Assembly: GCA_023440965.1 (NCBI GenBank)
Contig: JAEZRC010000001.1
Span: 1 to 64,000 of the forward strand
Source of the DNA: Bacillota bacterium
Lineage (GTDB): Bacteria > Bacillota > Clostridia > Oscillospirales > Ruminococcaceae
Reading direction: 5' to 3'
Length of the DNA stretch: 64,000 nucleotides
This document shows positions 31,894 to 40,666 of the stretch, in pieces (positions within the stretch are counted from its first letter, which is position 1; every line of letters starts with the position of its first letter). A program made the position numbers and the translations under genes. Below the pieces are notes generated by a model. That model was given only the letters and a program-made list of their open reading frames with translations, searched no databases and was not told where the DNA came from.

Positions 31894-32295
31894 TTAGACA
31901 CGTCTTCTTTTTGGAGGACGACATCCATTATGAGGGATTGGAGTAACATCTTTGATAAGTCTTACTTCTAAATCCTCTGACTGAAGAGCTCTGATTGCAG
32001 CCTCACGGCCAGAACCAGGACCCTTAACAAATACTTCAACAATCTTAAGTCCGTGTTCTTTTGCAGCCTTAGCAGCTGTTTCTGCAGCAGTCTGAGCAGC
32101 AAAAGGAGTTGACTTCTTTGATCCTCTGAAACCAAGTCCACCAGCACTAGCCCATGAAATTGTATTTCCCTGTGAATCAGTTATTGTAACGATTGTGTTG
32201 TTGAAAGTGGATTGGATATGAACCGCTCCAACTTCGATGTTCTTTTTTTCACGACGGCGTCTTACAGCAGTCTTCTTAGTAGTTTTCTGAGCCAT
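31894..32295 (-). CDS. rpsK: Ribosomal protein S11
   Basis: 133 residues; platform protein of the small subunit near the Shine-Dalgarno helix. Conserved blocks HIQSTFNNTIVTITDSQGN and GPGSGREAAIRAL are present, and the C-terminus ends with the usual HNGCRPPKRRRV. It is 13 nt after rpsM in the operon. Confidence 0.98.
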   Translation of the reverse strand: MAQKTTKKTAVRRRREKKNIEVGAVHIQSTFNNTIVTITDSQGNTISWASAGGLGFRGSKKSTPFAAQTAAETAAKAAKEHGLKIVEVFVKGPGSGREAAIRALQSEDLEVRLIKDVTPIPHNGCRPPKRRRV

Positions 32296-32308
32296 GTTCT
32301 ATCCCTCC

Positions 32309-32677
32309 TTACTTCTTCTTGTTAGCGATTGTCTTAACAGGTCCTTTACGTGTTCTTGCGTTTGTCTTTGTTCTCTGTCCTCTTACTGGAAGACCTTTAC
32401 GATGACGAACGCCACGATAGCATCCTATTTCAACAAGTCTCTTGATATTGAGTGACACATTACGACGAAGGTCACCTTCAACCATGATATTTTTATCAAT
32501 ATACTCACGTAGTTTTGCAACATCATCTTCTGATAGATCTTTTACACGGATATCAGGATTTACGCCTGTTCCTTCCAAGATCTTTGTTGCAGTTTTCTGA
32601 CCAATACCGAAAATATAAGTCAAACCGATTTCGATTCTCTTATTTTTTGGTAAGTCTATACCAGCAATACGTGCCAT
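32309..32677 (-). CDS. rpsM: Ribosomal protein S13
   Basis: 122 residues; small-subunit head protein contacting the P-site tRNA and L5. Starts MARIAGIDLPKNKRIEIGLT, with the helix-two-turn-helix GIGQKTATKIL and the C-terminal TKTNARTRKGP basic tail that reaches the tRNA. Located 30 nt after rpmJ. Confidence 0.98.
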   Translation of the reverse strand: MARIAGIDLPKNKRIEIGLTYIFGIGQKTATKILEGTGVNPDIRVKDLSEDDVAKLREYIDKNIMVEGDLRRNVSLNIKRLVEIGCYRGVRHRKGLPVRGQRTKTNARTRKGPVKTIANKKK

Positions 32678-32707
32678 TTTATAACTGCACCTCCATTTAT
32701 AGGTCTG

Positions 32708-32821
32708 TTAGCCCTGACGTTGTTTATGCTTAGGGTTTTCACAAATTACCATTACTTTTCCTTTGCGCTTAATAACCTTGCATTTTTCGCAGATAGGCTT
32801 AACCGAAGGTCTTACTTTCAT
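32708..32821 (-). CDS. rpmJ: Ribosomal protein L36 (zinc-binding form)
   Basis: 37 residues, too short for many gene finders. It reads [20 protein letters not shown]... and ends HKQRQG. The Cys-x2-Cys...Cys...His set (residues 11, 14, 27, 32) is the zinc-knuckle form of L36. The ATG at 32821 follows AGGAGGTATTTCA. It holds its standard place between infA and rpsM. Confidence 0.97.
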
Positions 32822-32896
32822 TGAAATACCTCCTATTCATACGCAACAACTATGTTGCCAGTGTTTCCACTAATTACTTCTAATTTGCCTTGTCCC

Positions 32897-33115
32897 TTAC
32901 TTCGCACGCCAGGTGATTCTTCCCTTTGATAAGTCATAAGGTGACATCTCGACCGTTACCTTGTCGCCAGGAACTATGCGAATGTAGTTCATTCTTAGCT
33001 TTCCTGAAACATGAGCGAGAATTTTATGACCGTTTGCGAGTTCAACCTGAAACATAGCGTTTGGAAGGGCTTCTAAAACGGTTCCTTCAAGTTCAATTAC
33101 ATCTTCTTTTGACAA
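32897..33115 (-). CDS. infA: Translation initiation factor IF-1
   Basis: 72 residues, a single S1-like OB fold that blocks the A site during initiation. It starts MSKEDVIELEGTVLEALPNA and ends YDLSKGRITWRAK, both diagnostic. In the normal slot between map (with an inserted KOW gene) and rpmJ. Confidence 0.98.
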   Translation of the reverse strand: MSKEDVIELEGTVLEALPNAMFQVELANGHKILAHVSGKLRMNYIRIVPGDKVTVEMSPYDLSKGRITWRAK

Positions 33116-33176
33116 GAATACTACCTCCCCAGATTGGTACGGTCAGCTTTATGAGTTTTGGGTTATAAGTGAAATT

Positions 33177-33419
33177 TTATTCACTGTTTTTAAACTCATT
33201 TAAAAGCTTTCTTAATTTTTTGTTTGTAATCTCGGATAGTTCAACGCTCTTTTGTGTCACGAGCAGGTGTTTTATATTTTTTTTCTTCGGGGATTCAAGC
33301 TTGCGTTCCTTCCCGTCGGCGATATAAACATTACTGCCATCAGTTTTTACTGCAACGAAGTAAGTATCCTTATCGTGACCCGCAAGGGATCTTACTACCG
33401 AGCCTTGAAGAACATTCAC
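33177..33419 (-). CDS. KOW-domain RNA-binding protein between map and infA
   Basis: An 80-residue basic protein. The first half matches the KOW-type SH3 fold seen in L14e/L27e-like RNA-binding proteins (QGSVVRSLAGHDKDTYFVAV, then YIADGKERKLESPKKKNIKH). It is found in this exact place in many Clostridia and is presumed to act on ribosomes or RNA, but no function is established to my knowledge. ATG 33419 follows AGGAGGCATAATTGTGA. Cotranscribed: the map stop lies 13 nt upstream. Confidence 0.85.
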   Translation of the reverse strand: MNVLQGSVVRSLAGHDKDTYFVAVKTDGSNVYIADGKERKLESPKKKNIKHLLVTQKSVELSEITNKKLRKLLNEFKNSE

Positions 33420-33432
33420 AATTATGCCTCCT

Positions 33433-34179
33433 TTACGGTCTTGTTAATATTACCGCTCCGTCTGCTGTAATTGCAATTGTGTGCTCAAAATGAGCTGAAA
33501 GAGATCCATCTCTTGTTTTCACGGTCCATCTGTCCGGCAGAACTTTTACTGCTTCACCGCCGAAATTAACCATTGGTTCAATAGCAATAACCATTCCTGC
33601 GACTAATCTTATTCCGTGTCCTGCTTTTCCGAAGTTCGGAACTTCAGGGTCTTCATGAAGATCTTTTCCAACACCGTGTCCAACGAACTGTTTGACTATT
33701 GAAAAGCCACGTGATTCGTTGTATTCCTGAATGGCTGCTGATAGATCGCCTATTCTTGCGCCCGGCTTTGCAAGCTCGATTGCTTTGTATAAGCTTTCTT
33801 CAGTTGCCTTCATGAGTGCCTTTGCATCATCTGAGATTTCTCCGACTGCAAAGGTTCTTGCTGAGTCGCCGTGGTAGCCATAAATGTAAGCTCCCACATC
33901 AACGCTGACAATGTCACCTTCCTCGATTTTTCTTGGTCCTGGAATGCCATGGATTACTTCATCGTTGATAGAAATGCAAGCACTTCCTGTAAAACCACCG
34001 TATCCTAAGAAGGATGGTTTTGCTCCCTTTGAAGTAATGAACCTATGAATAATCTTATCAAGCTCATATGTTGTCATGCCAGCCTTAATTGACTCACCAG
34101 CTATCTGCAGAGCCTGTGCGGTAATACTGCCGGCTTTCTGCATTTTTGTAATTTCCTTATTGGATTTTACTATTACCAT
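33433..34179 (-). CDS. map: Methionine aminopeptidase, type I
   Basis: 248 residues; removes the initiator methionine from new proteins. The five metal ligands lie in conserved contexts: VSVDVGAYIYGYHGDSARTF (two Asp), GHGVGKDLHEDPEVPNFG (His), AIEPM (Glu), and the C-terminal SAHFEHTIAIT (Glu). No N-terminal extension, so it is the minimal form. Two nt separate it from the adk stop. Confidence 0.97.
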   Translation of the reverse strand: MVIVKSNKEITKMQKAGSITAQALQIAGESIKAGMTTYELDKIIHRFITSKGAKPSFLGYGGFTGSACISINDEVIHGIPGPRKIEEGDIVSVDVGAYIYGYHGDSARTFAVGEISDDAKALMKATEESLYKAIELAKPGARIGDLSAAIQEYNESRGFSIVKQFVGHGVGKDLHEDPEVPNFGKAGHGIRLVAGMVIAIEPMVNFGGEAVKVLPDRWTVKTRDGSLSAHFEHTIAITADGAVILTRP

Positions 34180-34181
34180 TA

Positions 34182-34814
34182 TTACGCCTCTAATGCTTTT
34201 AATGTAAGCTCTGATGTATGTGATACATCTTCCTGGCCCTCAACAGTAACTAATTTGCCTTGTGCTTCGTAATATCCTTTAAGTGGAGCTGTCTGCTCAT
34301 GGTAAATATTCAGTCTTGCGAGAACTGTTGCAGGTTCGTCATCTTTTCTTATGACAGTGTTGCCACCGCATAAATTGCATATTCCTTCAACCTTTGTAGG
34401 CTTGAAATCTATATGATAAGACGCACCACATTTTTCACATACTCGTCTTCCTGAAAGTCTTTGCTGTATTTTTTCGTCAGGAACATAGATTTCAACAACT
34501 TTATCAATTGTGATACCCATTTTGTCCAAAGCCTCAGCCTGTGGAACTGTTCTTGGGAAGCCATCAAGGATAAATCCATTCTGGCAATCGTCCTGAGCAA
34601 GTCTTTCCTTGATAATATCAATTACTACTTCATCAGGAACAAGCTTTCCCTCATCCATATAAGCTTTCGCTTTAAGACCAGTTTCTGTCCCATTCTTTAA
34701 CGCTTCACGAATAATATTTCCTGTTGATATTGCAGGAATTTTATATGCATCACAGATAACCTCTGCTTGAGTGCCTTTTCCTGCACCAGGAGCACCGAGT
34801 AATATCAGATTCAT
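34182..34814 (-). CDS. adk: Adenylate kinase (zinc-lid form)
   Basis: 210 residues; balances ATP, ADP and AMP. The P-loop is GAPGAGKGT (7-15), the AMP-binding region STGNIIREAL is near 31-40, and FILDGFPRT near 80. The LID carries CEKC and CNLC pairs, the structural zinc site common in Gram-positive bacteria. Located between secY and map as usual. Confidence 0.98.
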   Translation of the reverse strand: MNLILLGAPGAGKGTQAEVICDAYKIPAISTGNIIREALKNGTETGLKAKAYMDEGKLVPDEVVIDIIKERLAQDDCQNGFILDGFPRTVPQAEALDKMGITIDKVVEIYVPDEKIQQRLSGRRVCEKCGASYHIDFKPTKVEGICNLCGGNTVIRKDDEPATVLARLNIYHEQTAPLKGYYEAQGKLVTVEGQEDVSHTSELTLKALEA

Positions 34815-34832
34815 GTCAAAACTCCTTTAGTA

Positions 34833-36146
34833 TTATTCAAGGAATCCCTTATGATGACGCATCATCATCTGTGATTCAAGTGTTCTTACTGTTTCAAGTG
34901 CAACACCAACAACGATAAGGATTGATGTACCACCCATAGCAATGTGAACGCCAGTACCCATCTGGAAGAATATCGGGAATATTGCGATTACTCCTAGGAA
35001 GAAAGCTCCGACAAGAGTGATCTTTGATAATACTCTCTTGATAAAATCAGATGTAGGACGACCAGGTCTTATTCCTGGGATACCACCATTATTCTGACGA
35101 AGGTCATTTGCTATTTGAACCGGATTGTACTGCATTGCTACATAGAAGTAGTTGAATCCGACAATTAATAAGAAGTATACTGCTGCATAAAACCAGCTTG
35201 AATAGTTAAACAGACTAACAAATCCTCTGTAAAAACTTCCCCAGAAACTCGTTGCTTTAGGGTTTGGCTTCCAGATCATTCCCAACATTTGTGGAATAGA
35301 CATGAATGACATTGCAAAGATGATTGGCATAACACCACTCATTGCTACTTTTACTGGTATGTTAGTATTCTGTCCACCGTACATTTTTCTACCAACAACA
35401 CGCTTAGCGTACTGGATAGGGATTCGTCTTTCTGATTCATTCATAAGTATGATAAATGCTACCATAAATAAGAATATAACCATAACAATTGGAATATAAA
35501 TGTATTTCTGCGTTGTGTTTGCTTGTTGCCAAAGTTCATAAATCTGAACCGGCATTCTGCCTATGATACCAGCAAACAAAATGATTGATATACCGTTTCC
35601 GATTCCATGTTCATTAATTTGGTCGCCAAGCCACTGTATGAGTGATGCGCCAGCTGTGAAACATAGAATAATAACAACCATTGTGAATACACCATAAAAA
35701 CCTTTAAAGTCTTTAATAGCGCCATTTGACTTCAATGTTGCATAATATGCAAATGATAAAATCAGAGCAATGGCAAGCGATAAATAACGTGTAATCTTAT
35801 TGAGCTTTTTTCTTCCCTCAGGGCCTTCCTTCTGCATTCTCTCAAGAGGAGGAAGTGCATAAGCAAGAAGCTGTATAATAATTGACGCGTTAATATATGG
35901 TGTTACTGATAAAGCAAATAATGTTGACTGTGAAAATGATCCACCTGAGATCATATCCATATAGGCAAATATATTTCCGCTTTTGTTTGCATCCTTAAAC
36001 ATATCCGACAAAGCCGAATTGTCAAGGAACGGTACAGGTATTGCAACACCCAAACGGAATATTAAGATGATAAACAATGTGAATAGTATTTTTCTTCGTA
36101 GCTCAGCTACGTTCCATGCATTTCTGAATGTCTGTACTATATTCAC
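34833..36146 (-). CDS. secY: Preprotein translocase channel SecY
   Basis: 437 residues with ten membrane helices; the protein-conducting channel. Signatures include the N-terminal AWNVAELRRKILFTLFI, the plug-region start LSDMFKD, and VVGRKMYGGQNTNIPVK before helix 7. The start is GTG at 36146, placed after GAGGTGAT that overlaps the rplO stop; the conserved start of the family supports it. Confidence 0.97.
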   Translation of the reverse strand: MNIVQTFRNAWNVAELRRKILFTLFIILIFRLGVAIPVPFLDNSALSDMFKDANKSGNIFAYMDMISGGSFSQSTLFALSVTPYINASIIIQLLAYALPPLERMQKEGPEGRKKLNKITRYLSLAIALILSFAYYATLKSNGAIKDFKGFYGVFTMVVIILCFTAGASLIQWLGDQINEHGIGNGISIILFAGIIGRMPVQIYELWQQANTTQKYIYIPIVMVIFLFMVAFIILMNESERRIPIQYAKRVVGRKMYGGQNTNIPVKVAMSGVMPIIFAMSFMSIPQMLGMIWKPNPKATSFWGSFYRGFVSLFNYSSWFYAAVYFLLIVGFNYFYVAMQYNPVQIANDLRQNNGGIPGIRPGRPTSDFIKRVLSKITLVGAFFLGVIAIFPIFFQMGTGVHIAMGGTSILIVVGVALETVRTLESQMMMRHHKGFLE

Positions 36147-36147
36147 A

Positions 36148-36588
36148 CTAAATCACCTCAGCCTTCCCGCCTGCCTTCTCAATTTTTTCTTTTGCTGTCT
36201 GAGAAAATGCTGCAACTTTAACAGTTAGTTTCTTTGAAACTTCACCATTTCCTAAAACTTTAATGCCGTCGCAAGTTTTCTTAACAAGTCCAGCAGCAGC
36301 TAGTAATTCTGCATCTACAACAGTGCCATCAACGAACTGCTCTAAGTCAGAAACATTGATTACAGCATATGTTGTACCGAAAATGTTGTTGAAGCCTCTC
36401 TTTGGGATTCTACGAGCGAGTGGCATCTGTCCGCCTTCAAAACCAGTTCTTACTCCGCCGCCTGAACGTGCGTTTTGACCTTTATGGCCTTTACCAGCAG
36501 TTTTGCCCTGTCCAGAGCCATGTCCTCTACCAATACGCTTTGATTCTTTTGTTGAACCTTCAGCTGGTGATAATTCGTGTAATTTCAT
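36148..36588 (-). CDS. rplO: Ribosomal protein L15
   Basis: 146 residues; late-assembly large-subunit protein. The Gly-rich N-terminal arm GRGHGSGQGKTAGKGHKGQ is diagnostic, followed by FEGGQMPLARRIPKRGFNN and a compact C-terminal domain. Its stop overlaps the region holding the secY ribosome site, suggesting coupling. Confidence 0.98.
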   Translation of the reverse strand: MKLHELSPAEGSTKESKRIGRGHGSGQGKTAGKGHKGQNARSGGGVRTGFEGGQMPLARRIPKRGFNNIFGTTYAVINVSDLEQFVDGTVVDAELLAAAGLVKKTCDGIKVLGNGEVSKKLTVKVAAFSQTAKEKIEKAGGKAEVI

Positions 36589-36606
36589 TTGTTCGCACCT
36601 CCTTGC

Positions 36607-36789
36607 TTACGCTTCGGTTACCTCGATAAGGTGGGATATTTTTAAAATCTTGCCTTGCGTCTGCTCATTATTAGGCTGGACTGTTGTAGATCTGATCTTT
36701 CTAAGTCCAAGAGAATGAGCAGTAGCAATCTGTTTCTCAGTTCTTCCTACAAGGCTCTTAACCAATGTAATCTTAACCTGATCTGCCAT
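36607..36789 (-). CDS. rpmD: Ribosomal protein L30
   Basis: 60 residues of the short bacterial L30 form; ITLVKSLVGRTEKQIATAHS then LGLRKIRSTTVQPN. Between rpsE and rplO as in nearly all Firmicutes. Confidence 0.97.
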   Translation of the reverse strand: MADQVKITLVKSLVGRTEKQIATAHSLGLRKIRSTTVQPNNEQTQGKILKISHLIEVTEA

Positions 36790-36803
36790 AGCTAAAATCC
36801 TCC

Positions 36804-37304
36804 TTAGCCTAAAATTTCTTTAATTGTCTTGCCTCTTACAGCAGCAACTTGTGCAGCTGATCTACATGAAGCAAGTCCGTTGATTGTAGCTCTAACTACA
36901 TTACATGGATTATTAGAACGAAGTGACTTTGTTCTGATATCCTTTATTCCTGCAATTTCAATTACTGCACGGACTGGTCCGCCAGCGATTACTCCTGTAC
37001 CAGGAGCAGCAGGCTTCATAAGAACTCTACCAGCACCGAAAGCACCGATGATTTCATGCGGAATTGTTGTACCCTTCAATGAAACTTTTACAAGGTTCTT
37101 CTTAGCATCTTCGATACCCTTACGGATAGCGTCTGGAACTTCTCCAGCTTTACCAAGACCGAAGCCAACTGTGCCGTTTCCGTCTCCTACTACTACAAGA
37201 GCAGCAAACTTGAAGATACGACCACCTTTAACCGTTTTAGATACACGGTTAATGGCAACTACTTTCTCACTGAGTTCAAGTGTTGAAGCATCTATTAAAG
37301 CCAA
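36804..37304 (-). CDS. rpsE: Ribosomal protein S5
   Basis: 166 residues; decoding-fidelity protein of the small subunit. Signature KVVAINRVSKTVKGGRIFKF starts the dsRNA-binding fold, followed by GFGLGKAGEVPDAIRKGIED and the C-terminal domain with APGTGVIAGGPVRAV. Normal size and place. Confidence 0.98.
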   Translation of the reverse strand: MALIDASTLELSEKVVAINRVSKTVKGGRIFKFAALVVVGDGNGTVGFGLGKAGEVPDAIRKGIEDAKKNLVKVSLKGTTIPHEIIGAFGAGRVLMKPAAPGTGVIAGGPVRAVIEIAGIKDIRTKSLRSNNPCNVVRATINGLASCRSAAQVAAVRGKTIKEILG

Positions 37305-37320
37305 ACGTATTACCTCCTCT

Positions 37321-37680
37321 TTAGAACTTGAGTCCGCCTTCGCGAGCTCCTTCAGCTAATTCCTGAATACGACCGTGGTAGATGTATCCGCTTCTATCAA
37401 AAACAATTTCAGAAATACCCTTGTCTGTTGCAGCTTTAGCAATAAGCTTTCCAACTTCACGAGCACCGTCCTTGTTGCTGCCATTGCCTTCAAATTCCTT
37501 TGAAAGACTTGAAGCAGATGCCAATGTTACACCATTAGTATCGTCAATCAGCTGTGCGTATATATGCTTTGAGGAGCGGAATACATTAAGGCGTGGGCAC
37601 TCAGCTGTTCCTGAAATCTTTGCACGAACTCTGCGGTGTCTTTTTAATCTTGCCTCTGCTCTATCAAGCTTTTTCACCAT
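37321..37680 (-). CDS. rplR: Ribosomal protein L18
   Basis: 119 residues; binds 5S rRNA. N-terminal basic tail LKRHRRVRAKISGTAECPRL, then VFRSSKHIYAQLIDD, and the C-terminal FDRSGYIYHGRIQELAEGAR are all conserved. Confidence 0.98.
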   Translation of the reverse strand: MVKKLDRAEARLKRHRRVRAKISGTAECPRLNVFRSSKHIYAQLIDDTNGVTLASASSLSKEFEGNGSNKDGAREVGKLIAKAATDKGISEIVFDRSGYIYHGRIQELAEGAREGGLKF

Positions 37681-37698
37681 AGTAATTCACTCCTTTAA

Positions 37699-38247
37699 TT
37701 ACTTCTTGCTACCCTTACCAGCTTTACCTTCCTTGCGGATGATATGCTCGCCTTCGTAACGGATTCCCTTGCCCTTGTAAGGCTCAGGTGGACGCTTTTC
37801 GCGTACTTCACAGGCAAACTGACCAACAGCCTGTTTGTCGATACCTGAAATAACAATCTTGTTAGCTGTTGGAACATCAATTGTGATGCCATCAGTTTCA
37901 GATACGATAACCTGATGTGAGAAGCCAAGGTTCATAACAAGGTTCTTACCCTGCTTTGCAGCACGATAACCAACACCCTCGATTTCGAGAGTCTTGGAGT
38001 AACCGTTTGTTACACCCTCAACCATATTTGCTATCAATGTTCTTGTAAGACCATGAAGTGATCTGTGAATTTTATCGTCTGTTGGACGTTTAACAGTTAC
38101 TTCACTACCTTCAAGAGCAATGATCATATCTTTTGAAAATTTCTTTTCTAGTGTTCCTTTTGGACCTTTAACAGTAACAACGCTACCGTCAACTTTTACC
38201 TCAACTCCGGCAGGAACAGTAATTGGCTTTATACCGATTCTTGACAT
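37699..38247 (-). CDS. rplF: Ribosomal protein L6
   Basis: 182 residues; two tandem RNA-binding domains near the factor-binding site. MSRIGIKPITVPAGVEV starts the first; the second ends with the conserved PEPYKGKGIRYEGE near the C-terminus. Confidence 0.98.
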   Translation of the reverse strand: MSRIGIKPITVPAGVEVKVDGSVVTVKGPKGTLEKKFSKDMIIALEGSEVTVKRPTDDKIHRSLHGLTRTLIANMVEGVTNGYSKTLEIEGVGYRAAKQGKNLVMNLGFSHQVIVSETDGITIDVPTANKIVISGIDKQAVGQFACEVREKRPPEPYKGKGIRYEGEHIIRKEGKAGKGSKK

Positions 38248-38259
38248 ATTAAGTCCTCC

Positions 38260-38658
38260 TTACCAGATGAATGCGAGAACTTCGCCGCCAACGTTCATTT
38301 CACGAGCCTTTTTGTCTGTCATAATTCCCTTAGATGTGGAAACTACTGCGACACCAAGACCTTTCATAACCTTTGGCATATCCTCACAGCTTGAGTAAAT
38401 TCTCAAACCAGGTTTAGAAACTCTTCTAAGACCTGAAAGAACTGGAGCTCTGTTCTCACCATATTTTAGAGTAATTCTGATGATACCCTGCTTTCCGTCT
38501 TCAATGAATTGGAATCCCTTAACATAACCCTCGTCAACGAGAATTTGTGTAATTGACTTTTTCATATTAGATGCAGGAACGTCAACTGTTGCGTGCTTTG
38601 CAGAACTCGCATTACGAATTCTGGTCAATAAATCAGCTATTGTATCAGTTATTTGCAT
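38260..38658 (-). CDS. rpsH: Ribosomal protein S8
   Basis: 132 residues; central-domain 16S rRNA binder and assembly factor. TDTIADLLTRIRNASSAKHA at the start, and the C-terminal VSTSKGIMTDKKARE...GGEVLAFIW are signature regions. Confidence 0.98.
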   Translation of the reverse strand: MQITDTIADLLTRIRNASSAKHATVDVPASNMKKSITQILVDEGYVKGFQFIEDGKQGIIRITLKYGENRAPVLSGLRRVSKPGLRIYSSCEDMPKVMKGLGVAVVSTSKGIMTDKKAREMNVGGEVLAFIW

Positions 38659-38682
38659 GCCGTTAACCTCCTTTGCTAATGC

Positions 38683-38868
38683 TTACCAGCTAGCCTTCTT
38701 AACTCCTGGGATCTGACCATCGTGTGCTAACTCTCTGAAACAGATACGGCAGATGCCGAACTTTCTCAGATATGCATGTGGTCTTCCACAGATTTTGCAC
38801 CTGTTGTAAGAACGGGTGGAAAACTTAGGCTCAGCCTGCTGTTTGATTTTCATAGACATTTTAGCCAT
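38683..38868 (-). CDS. rpsN: Ribosomal protein S14, zinc-binding type
   Basis: 61 residues; the short type Z form with CKICGRPHAYLRKFGICRIC, two Cys-x2-Cys pairs for zinc. This form is common in Gram-positive bacteria and lacks the insertion of the 100-residue type. Confidence 0.98.
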   Translation of the reverse strand: MAKMSMKIKQQAEPKFSTRSYNRCKICGRPHAYLRKFGICRICFRELAHDGQIPGVKKASW

Positions 38869-38883
38869 TTTTAATTCCTCCCC

Positions 38884-39423
38884 TTACTTTGAGAATGGAG
38901 CACCCATCAATGTGAGCAACTCTTTAGCCTCTTCATCAGTCTTTGCAGTTGTGATGAAGTTAATATCCATACCACGAACTTTATCGATCTTATCAAACTC
39001 GATTTCAGGGAAAATTAGCTGTTCCTTGATACCTGTTGAATAGTTTCCTCTGCCGTCGAATGAATTAGGATTGATACCTCTGAAGTCACGTACACGTGGG
39101 AACGCAACGTTGAAGAGTCTATCAACAAATTCGTACATTCTGTCAGCACGAAGAGTAACCTTAACACCGATTGTCATGCCTTCACGAAGTTTAAAGTTAG
39201 CAACTGACTTCTTAGCTTTACATTCAATTGGCTTCTGGCCAGTGATTGCTGCTAAATCCGTCATGATAGCTTCAACAATCTTCTTGTTTTCCTTAGCTTC
39301 ACCGCAACCAACATTGATTACAATTTTATCAAGCTTTGGAATTTCCATTACGTTTTTGTAGCCGAACTTTTTCATCATAGCAGGAGCTACGCTGCTAACA
39401 TAATATTCTTTTAATCTAGCCAT
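38884..39423 (-). CDS. rplE: Ribosomal protein L5
   Basis: 179 residues; 5S rRNA binder that contacts P-site tRNA. I start it at ATG 39423 (MARLKEYYVSSVAPAMMKKF), which has AGGAGG upstream and matches family starts. A frame extension to 39486 would run into rplX and is rejected. Signature VINVGCGEAKENKK and FPRVRDFRGINPNSFDGRGN present. Confidence 0.97.
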   Translation of the reverse strand: MARLKEYYVSSVAPAMMKKFGYKNVMEIPKLDKIVINVGCGEAKENKKIVEAIMTDLAAITGQKPIECKAKKSVANFKLREGMTIGVKVTLRADRMYEFVDRLFNVAFPRVRDFRGINPNSFDGRGNYSTGIKEQLIFPEIEFDKIDKVRGMDINFITTAKTDEEAKELLTLMGAPFSK

Positions 39424-39439
39424 ATCGTTTCTCCTCCTA

Positions 39440-39754
39440 TTAATATTGCTTGCCACATTTTTTGCATACTCTGGTCTTATTGCCATCTTCTATTTTATAA
39501 GATGGTCTTGTTGGCTTGTCGCATTTTGGACATACAGCCATAACTTTAGATGCATACATAGCACCTTCAGCTTTGATTATACCCCCAGCCTGACCAGCAC
39601 GTGTTGGCTTAACATGCTTTGTAACCATGTTTAAACCTTCAACGATTACCTTCTGCTCTTTAGGTGAAGTCTGAAGAACTTTACCTTTTTTGTCCTTATC
39701 CTTACCGGAAAGGATTACGACGGTGTCGCCAGTTTTAACGTGTAGTTTATTCAT
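39440..39754 (-). CDS. rplX: Ribosomal protein L24
   Basis: 104 residues; assembly-initiating large-subunit protein. The KOW motif GDTVVILSGKDKDKKGKVLQ opens it, and the C-terminus has CPKC and CKKC pairs (about 75-78, 98-101), a zinc ribbon typical of Firmicute L24. Confidence 0.98.
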   Translation of the reverse strand: MNKLHVKTGDTVVILSGKDKDKKGKVLQTSPKEQKVIVEGLNMVTKHVKPTRAGQAGGIIKAEGAMYASKVMAVCPKCDKPTRPSYKIEDGNKTRVCKKCGKQY

Positions 39755-39769
39755 TTACGACACCTCCTA

Positions 39770-40138
39770 TTATAATACTTCTGGGGCAAGGCTCAAAATC
39801 TTGAGGTATTCCTTGTCACGAAGTTCTCTTGCTACAGGGCCAAAAATACGTGTGCCCTTTGGGTTTTTATCTTCTTTAATAATTACAGCAGCGTTTTCGT
39901 CAAAGCGGATGTATGTTCCATCCTCACGACGAAGACCCTTTGCTGAACGAACGATAACTGCTTTTACAACATCGCCTTTTTTAACAACGCCGCCGGGTGT
40001 TGCTTTCTTAACAGAAGCTACCACAACGTCACCGATGTTTGCATACTTTCTGCGTGTTCCCCCTAAAACTCTGATACACATTAGCTCTTTTGCTCCTGTG
40101 TTATCAGCTACCTTAAGGTATGTTTGCATTTGTATCAC
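39770..40138 (-). CDS. rplN: Ribosomal protein L14
   Basis: 122 residues. The conserved L14 start MIQ-x4-LKVADNTGAKE fixes the initiation codon as GTG at 40138, with AGGAGG 8 nt upstream; the in-frame ATG three codons later would be too far from that site and would drop conserved residues. Also seen: LGGTRRKYANIGDVVVASVK. Confidence 0.97.
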   Translation of the reverse strand: MIQMQTYLKVADNTGAKELMCIRVLGGTRRKYANIGDVVVASVKKATPGGVVKKGDVVKAVIVRSAKGLRREDGTYIRFDENAAVIIKEDKNPKGTRIFGPVARELRDKEYLKILSLAPEVL

Positions 40139-40190
40139 AGTGCGTTCCTCCTTTCGAAAAATCAGAGGTTAAAATTGTTTAACTTATATT

Positions 40191-40448
40191 TTACTTAGCT
40201 TTTTCAATTACTTCAACCAAGCGCCATCTCTTATCCTTAGAGATTGGTCTTGTTTCCATAACTTCAACGCGGTCGCCAATATTACAGATGTTGTTTTCAT
40301 CATGTGCCTTAAGCTTAACAGTTCTTTTGATTATCTTTTTGTAGAGTGGGTGCTGTACATTATCTTGGATAGCAACAACGATAGTTTTATCCATCTTATT
40401 GCTGACAACTTTACCTACTCTTGTCTTTCTGAGATTTCTTTCGCTCAC
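40191..40448 (-). CDS. rpsQ: Ribosomal protein S17
   Basis: 85 residues, OB-fold small-subunit assembly protein. RKTRVGKVVSNKMDKTIVVA and the C-terminal GDRVEVMETRPISKDKRWRL are diagnostic. Confidence 0.98.
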   Translation of the reverse strand: MSERNLRKTRVGKVVSNKMDKTIVVAIQDNVQHPLYKKIIKRTVKLKAHDENNICNIGDRVEVMETRPISKDKRWRLVEVIEKAK

Positions 40449-40468
40449 AGCTGATCCTCCCTCCGTTA

Positions 40469-40666
40469 CTACTGCACGCTGGACTCTTGCTTACGAATGA
40501 GTGTTTTTACACGAGCAATATCTTTCTTTACAGCGTTTAGACGCATTGGATTTTCAAGCTGATTAACAGCGTGCTGAAAACGAAGACTGAAAAGCTCCTG
40601 CTTTAAGTCAGCAAGTTTCTTTTCTAATTCTACAGCAGTCATATCACGTAATTCATTAGCTTTCAT
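40469..40666 (-). CDS. rpmC: Ribosomal protein L29
   Basis: 65 residues, two-helix protein at the exit tunnel and part of the trigger factor/SRP docking site. ELEKKLADLKQELFSLRFQH is the signature. Its ATG shares one base with the rplP stop. Confidence 0.97.
   Translation of the reverse strand: MKANELRDMTAVELEKKLADLKQELFSLRFQHAVNQLENPMRLNAVKKDIARVKTLIRKQESSVQ

Noticed and set aside
39424..39486. N-terminal extension of rplE
   Set aside because: It would run into rplX; the family start and the AGGAGG site both point to ATG 39423.
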